Shown piece by piece: positions 6,979 through 10,392 of a DNA stretch of 10,392 nt. Under the pieces are notes generated by a model. It had not been told where the DNA came from. It saw only the letters and a list, made by a program, of their open reading frames with translations, and did not search any database. Source of the stretch: Verrucomicrobiota bacterium (GTDB lineage: Bacteria; Verrucomicrobiota; Verrucomicrobiia; Verrucomicrobiales; DEV007); NCBI GenBank assembly GCA_020629815.1, contig JAHDCN010000047.1:3239-13630 (forward strand), written 5' to 3'. The translations under genes were made by a program, and so were the position numbers. The stretch's first letter is position 1; each line of letters opens with the position of its first letter.

Positions 6979-8952
6979 ATGGCAATTTCTGAAAATCCAT
7001 TCGCTCCCACCGTAGTCATTTCCAATATCTCCCCTCTCGTAGAAGGAGGGCGTTTTGCGACTAAGCGTATCGAAGGCGAATTGGTTCGCGTCGAAGCGGA
7101 TATCTTTAAAGACGGTCACGACGAAATACGGGCCAAATTCCTTTGGAAGAAAATAGAGAAAGGAAGCCCACTCGGTTGGTCAGAAACTCCAATGTCCCCT
7201 GTTGATAATGATCGCTGGGCGACAGAACTTCGATTCGAAGAACCTGGATTATACGAATGCAAAATTCTGGCCTGGGCAGATGCCTTTTCAACCTGGATTC
7301 ACGATTTTGAACGCCGACTCACAGGAGACCAAGAGGATTTTGCAACTGACATCGAAGAAGGCCGGATCATCCTTGAGCAATCTGCTGAACGGGCGTCCAG
7401 CTCGCGGAAAGATGTAAAAGCGATCAAGGAGCTTGAGAAAGAACTGAGCAAAGCTGATCCAGACGATATTCCCGAGCTATTCGAGTCTTCCGACACCCGC
7501 GACATTCTGTATCGACATGCCGACTTGAGTCAGGCGACAGAAAATGAAGAGCCATTTCGGTTCATGGTGGAAGAGAAGCTAGCTGCTTTCTCGGCTTGGT
7601 ACGAATTTTTTCCCCGCTCTGCTAAAGGAAAAGAGAATGAACATTCGACATTCCGGGACTGCCTGCCGCGATTAGAAGACGCGAAAAAAATGGGCTTCGA
7701 CATTGTTTATTTTCCGCCTATCCACCCGATCGGGCATACTGCGCGGAAGGGCAAGAACAACACGCTCACTGCAAAGAAAGACGATGTCGGATCACCCTGG
7801 GCCATCGGCGCAAAATCCGGAGGGCACCGTTCGGTTGAACCGCTTTTGGGAGATCTCGATGACTTCGAGCAACTGGTGATCGATGCCCGCGATATTGGCA
7901 TAGAGATCGCGCTCGACTTTGCGATCAATTGCTCACCCGATCATCCGTATGTGAAAGATCACCCCGAATGGTTTTTCCAGCGCCCCGACGGAACCATTAA
8001 GTATGCAGAGAACCCTCCTAAGAAATATCAGGACATTTACCCCATCAACTTTCACTGTGAAGGCTGGGAAGAACTCTGGGAGGAACTACTGGATGTTGTT
8101 CTTTTTTGGGTCGGCAAAGGCGTGCGAATTTTCCGGGTCGATAACCCGCATACAAAACCGGTCTCTTTTTGGGAGTGGCTGATCGCCAGAGTTCAGGAAG
8201 TCGCACCGGGAACAATGTTTCTCTCCGAAGCATTCACCCGCCCGCGAATGATGGAGATGCTTGGGAAAATTGGGTTCACTCAGAGCTACACCTATTTCAC
8301 CTGGCGCCAGACCAAGGAGGAGATCATCGAATATGTCGAGGAGCTTACCAAAGGAGAAATGCGCAACTACTACCGGGCGAACTTTTGGCCAAACACGCCT
8401 GATATTCTCCCCTACCATTTGCAGAACAAAGGACCAGCCGCCTTCAAGATCAGAGCAGCGCTCGCAGCAACGTTATCAACTTCGTGGGGAATGTATTCCG
8501 GCTACGAATTTTGCGAGAGTGAACCGCTTGAAGGGCGGGAGGAATATTTGGACAGTGAAAAATTCCAGCTGAAGGAACGGGACTGGAATGCAACCGGGAT
8601 CAAACCGTTCATCACTCGCTTGAATCAAGTCCGGCAAGCCGAAGCGGCGTTCCAGGAATATGCCAATATTGAGTTTATTGATTCGGACTCCAATCAGGTG
8701 CTGGCCTATTACCGCTGGTCAGATTCGGATCCGGAAAGTCGGATTATTGTTACCGTCAATCTGGACGCCAATTACAAGCAGGACTCCCATATCCATTTAC
8801 CTCTGGAAAAGCTTGGAATCGAAGAGGGGCAGGAATTTCAGGTCACAGATTTGCTGTATGGCGAATCCTATCTATGGCGTGATTCCACCAATTTCGTGTC
8901 TCTTGACCCAAGAACCAAGCCGGTTCACATATTGAAGGTAACCGTTTCCTAA
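6979..8952 (+). CDS. glgE: Alpha-1,4-glucan:maltose-1-phosphate maltosyltransferase (GH13_3)
   Basis: GlgE transfers maltosyl units from alpha-maltose-1-phosphate to the non-reducing end of alpha-1,4-glucans, building glycogen-like polymer in the cytosol. The 657-residue length is typical. The N-terminal beta-sandwich domain (about 10-115) is followed by a helical insert (115-200), the (beta/alpha)8 catalytic domain with the GlgE-type entry WYEFFPRS (207-214), and a C-terminal beta domain (about 560-657). The active site is complete: nucleophile D388 in FRVDNPHTKP, acid/base E417 in FLSEAFTRP, and the third carboxylate D475 in NTPDILPYHL. DFAINCSPDHPY (313-324) and the HPEWF motif (328-332) are also GlgE-like and separate it from ordinary amylases. 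The usual partners (treS/pep2 or glgM, and glgB) are not in this window. The ATG at 6979 lacks a visible Shine-Dalgarno and sits just after a stable hairpin. The gap after the propeller gene is 71 bases, so co-transcription is possible. Confidence 0.96.
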   Translation: MAISENPFAPTVVISNISPLVEGGRFATKRIEGELVRVEADIFKDGHDEIRAKFLWKKIEKGSPLGWSETPMSPVDNDRWATELRFEEPGLYECKILAWADAFSTWIHDFERRLTGDQEDFATDIEEGRIILEQSAERASSSRKDVKAIKELEKELSKADPDDIPELFESSDTRDILYRHADLSQATENEEPFRFMVEEKLAAFSAWYEFFPRSAKGKENEHSTFRDCLPRLEDAKKMGFDIVYFPPIHPIGHTARKGKNNTLTAKKDDVGSPWAIGAKSGGHRSVEPLLGDLDDFEQLVIDARDIGIEIALDFAINCSPDHPYVKDHPEWFFQRPDGTIKYAENPPKKYQDIYPINFHCEGWEELWEELLDVVLFWVGKGVRIFRVDNPHTKPVSFWEWLIARVQEVAPGTMFLSEAFTRPRMMEMLGKIGFTQSYTYFTWRQTKEEIIEYVEELTKGEMRNYYRANFWPNTPDILPYHLQNKGPAAFKIRAALAATLSTSWGMYSGYEFCESEPLEGREEYLDSEKFQLKERDWNATGIKPFITRLNQVRQAEAAFQEYANIEFIDSDSNQVLAYYRWSDSDPESRIIVTVNLDANYKQDSHIHLPLEKLGIEEGQEFQVTDLLYGESYLWRDSTNFVSLDPRTKPVHILKVTVS

Positions 8953-8957
8953 TCAAA

Positions 8958-8990
8958 CGGCACCTTATATGGGTGTCGCCTTACTTTTCA
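8958..8990 (+). terminator. Weak terminator-like hairpin after glgE
   Basis: CGGCACC (8958-8964) pairs with GGTGTCG (8972-8978), with one G-U pair and a 7-base loop TTATATG. It is followed by CCTTACTTTTCATT. The hairpin starts 6 bases after the glgE stop. The two C residues before the T-rich run and the modest stem make termination uncertain, but the position between glgE and the sensor gene fits. Confidence 0.5.
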
Positions 8991-9008
8991 TTCCAGCCGC
9001 TGATTCCC

Positions 9009-10392
9009 ATGCGATCTCGACTGATTACTTTCCTGTTTTTCGGCATCATCCTCGTCGCCATCGGCGAGTGGGACCTTCGTAACCGTAAGATGCAACCCCT
9101 GAAATCGTTGAACGACACGTGGTTGGAGTTCTGCGTAGGCAATTCGGGTTCTAAGATTCAGCCGCCTGCAGTAACGCTTGTCCGGATTAACGACGACTAT
9201 GAGCCGCTGAATATCGGAGATTCCAAACCCGCAGCATCCGCTGACGGCTCACCGCCAAAACTCTCCCGTCTCGACTTTGCTACCATTCTCGGGTTTGTCG
9301 GAAAATTAAATCCCAAATCGGTGGCCTTCATTCCTTCACCATCTTTCGATGAAGAAAATGTGCTGAATCAGACCGACATTGTCCCTCTGAAAGATGCGGC
9401 GCTTAAGCTGCCTCGAATGACGCTGGGCGCTGTAGTATCCGGGGAAGGCGAAGGAAAGAACTCGCTGGATCTCGGAGTTATCAAAGCCAAAGGCGATTTA
9501 TCACAACTGCCGGCGGTTACGCGTGCCGTGCATTCTCCCGATCCGCAGTTGCGCGCAAACGGTGATGCCGCCTTTACCTGGATCGAATCATTCGTACCGG
9601 AGGTCGAAGACGGCTACACCGCAATCCGCGTCCCGCTGGTAGCAGTTCAGGGGGAAAAGGTGATTCCTTCGTTTATCGTCCGTGCTGTCGCCAATCAGGC
9701 GGGCATCCCACTGGAAGAAGTGGAGCTTGATCTGGAAGCGAAGCAGCCGGTATTGAGATTGGGAGCCGGCCGGGAAATACCAGTCGGTAAAGACGGCACC
9801 ATGGAGCTTCCCGACTACGGTGGCATCCGCTACAACATGAGCAGCGACGTCAGAGGTGACGACGGGAAAATCTCAGAGCAGCTCGACTACACTGCCGTCA
9901 CCGTCGATCAGCTCGCTTACACCGGTCAAAAAGACGACGAAGTGGCGAAACGGATTCTGGCTGAATTGCAGGGAAAATTTGAATCCCTCGCCCGCAATCT
10001 GGTGGTGGTAGGCTTCGACCGAGATATCGATCGACGAATTCTCACCGTAAATGGCGACCTGCTTTCTGAATCTTCTCTTTTGGCGAAAGCGATCGCGACT
10101 ATTCAAAGCGGGCGTCACATCGGCTGGTGGCCGAACTGGGGCCGTTGGCTTGCCGTTGCGCTGATTGTTGGGTTGGCAGTATTTTTGTTCAAACAGCGCC
10201 GTGGTCGGGTAGCCCTGATCGGAATTATCAGCGCACTGATATTTTTTGCCGCCTGTGTGCTGATCTTCCGCAGCACACTGACGTGGACGCCTCCGTTTGC
10301 GAAATTATCGCTATTTGGTTTGGCAATTGTCGTGGGGCTTTTACTTCCCTCGGACGCGGAAAGCAGCGAGAGAAAGTCAGATGCAGTCGCAG
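9009..10392 (+). CDS. CHASE2-like membrane sensor protein, 3'-truncated by the window edge
   Basis: The frame is open from an ATG at 9009 to the last base: 461 residues with no stop. The layout matches CHASE2 sensors: one N-terminal membrane segment (about 5-19), a large extracytoplasmic region (about 20-375), then three closely spaced membrane segments (about 379-394, 401-420 and 429-447), followed by a charged cytoplasmic start (DAESSERK). Within the outer domain, the order of elements fits CHASE2. VTLVRINDD (55-63) corresponds to the usual I-V-x-I-D-D. LSRLDFATILGFVGKLNPKSVAFIPS (85-110) corresponds to the helix and strand near the start. ELPDYGGIRYN (266-276) corresponds to the strand before the final part. 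NLVVVGFDRD (330-339) and ATIQSGRHI (363-371) match the late VG and final helix elements. Sequence conservation is loose, so this is a family-level call. CHASE2 is usually fused to a histidine kinase, nucleotide cyclase or Ser/Thr kinase; that output part would lie beyond the edge. No Shine-Dalgarno is seen before the ATG. Confidence 0.75.
   Translation, partial: MRSRLITFLFFGIILVAIGEWDLRNRKMQPLKSLNDTWLEFCVGNSGSKIQPPAVTLVRINDDYEPLNIGDSKPAASADGSPPKLSRLDFATILGFVGKLNPKSVAFIPSPSFDEENVLNQTDIVPLKDAALKLPRMTLGAVVSGEGEGKNSLDLGVIKAKGDLSQLPAVTRAVHSPDPQLRANGDAAFTWIESFVPEVEDGYTAIRVPLVAVQGEKVIPSFIVRAVANQAGIPLEEVELDLEAKQPVLRLGAGREIPVGKDGTMELPDYGGIRYNMSSDVRGDDGKISEQLDYTAVTVDQLAYTGQKDDEVAKRILAELQGKFESLARNLVVVGFDRDIDRRILTVNGDLLSESSLLAKAIATIQSGRHIGWWPNWGRWLAVALIVGLAVFLFKQRRGRVALIGIISALIFFAACVLIFRSTLTWTPPFAKLSLFGLAIVVGLLLPSDAESSERKSDAVA

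Noticed and set aside
9873..10118. An 81-codon minus-strand frame opposite the CHASE2-like gene
   Set aside because: It is antisense to a long open frame with clear membrane segments and has no motif of its own.

Overview
The window looks like an ordinary chromosomal stretch of a Gram-negative bacterium from the Planctomycetota/Verrucomicrobiota/Lentisphaerota side of the tree. A Verrucomicrobiota member (Opitutae-like) is my best guess. The reasons are the secreted quinoprotein-like propeller starting with the mature motif WPRFRGPNGSG, the small Gly-zipper and Cys-24 lipoproteins, and a CHASE2-like sensor. This placement is inference from protein style and moderate GC, not from a marker gene search. 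I see no tRNA, rRNA, CRISPR array, insertion sequence, phage gene or integrase.

Layout. Positions 1-2174 hold the 3' three quarters of gyrA, cut by the left edge. After a 77-base gap with a 10-bp hairpin come an M42 metallo-aminopeptidase (2252-3331) and, 9 bases later, a short-chain dehydrogenase/reductase (3341-4030), all on the + strand. The reductase ends tail to tail with a minus-strand class I SAM methyltransferase (4011-4757), with a 20-bp overlap of coding sequence. Divergent from the methyltransferase are two small putative lipoproteins (4876-5058 and 5134-5472), closed by a strong intrinsic terminator at 5496-5535. Next is a secreted PQQ-type beta-propeller protein (5588-6907). It is followed by glgE, the maltose-1-phosphate maltosyltransferase of alpha-glucan synthesis (6979-8952), which has a strong hairpin just before its start codon. 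A weaker terminator-like hairpin lies at 8958-8990. The last gene (9009 to the right edge) encodes a CHASE2-like membrane sensor whose output domain, if any, lies beyond the window.

How the genes relate. Apart from the probable peptidase-reductase pair, there is no obvious shared pathway. The mix of DNA topology, peptide turnover, redox, methyl transfer, cell envelope, glucan synthesis and sensing is typical of core-genome neighbourhoods in this group. I found no convincing new system. The points most worth a second look are the hairpins before glgE and the peptidase gene, the convergent gene overlap, the paired Cys-24 lipoproteins, glgE away from its usual partner genes, and the divergent CHASE2 domain.
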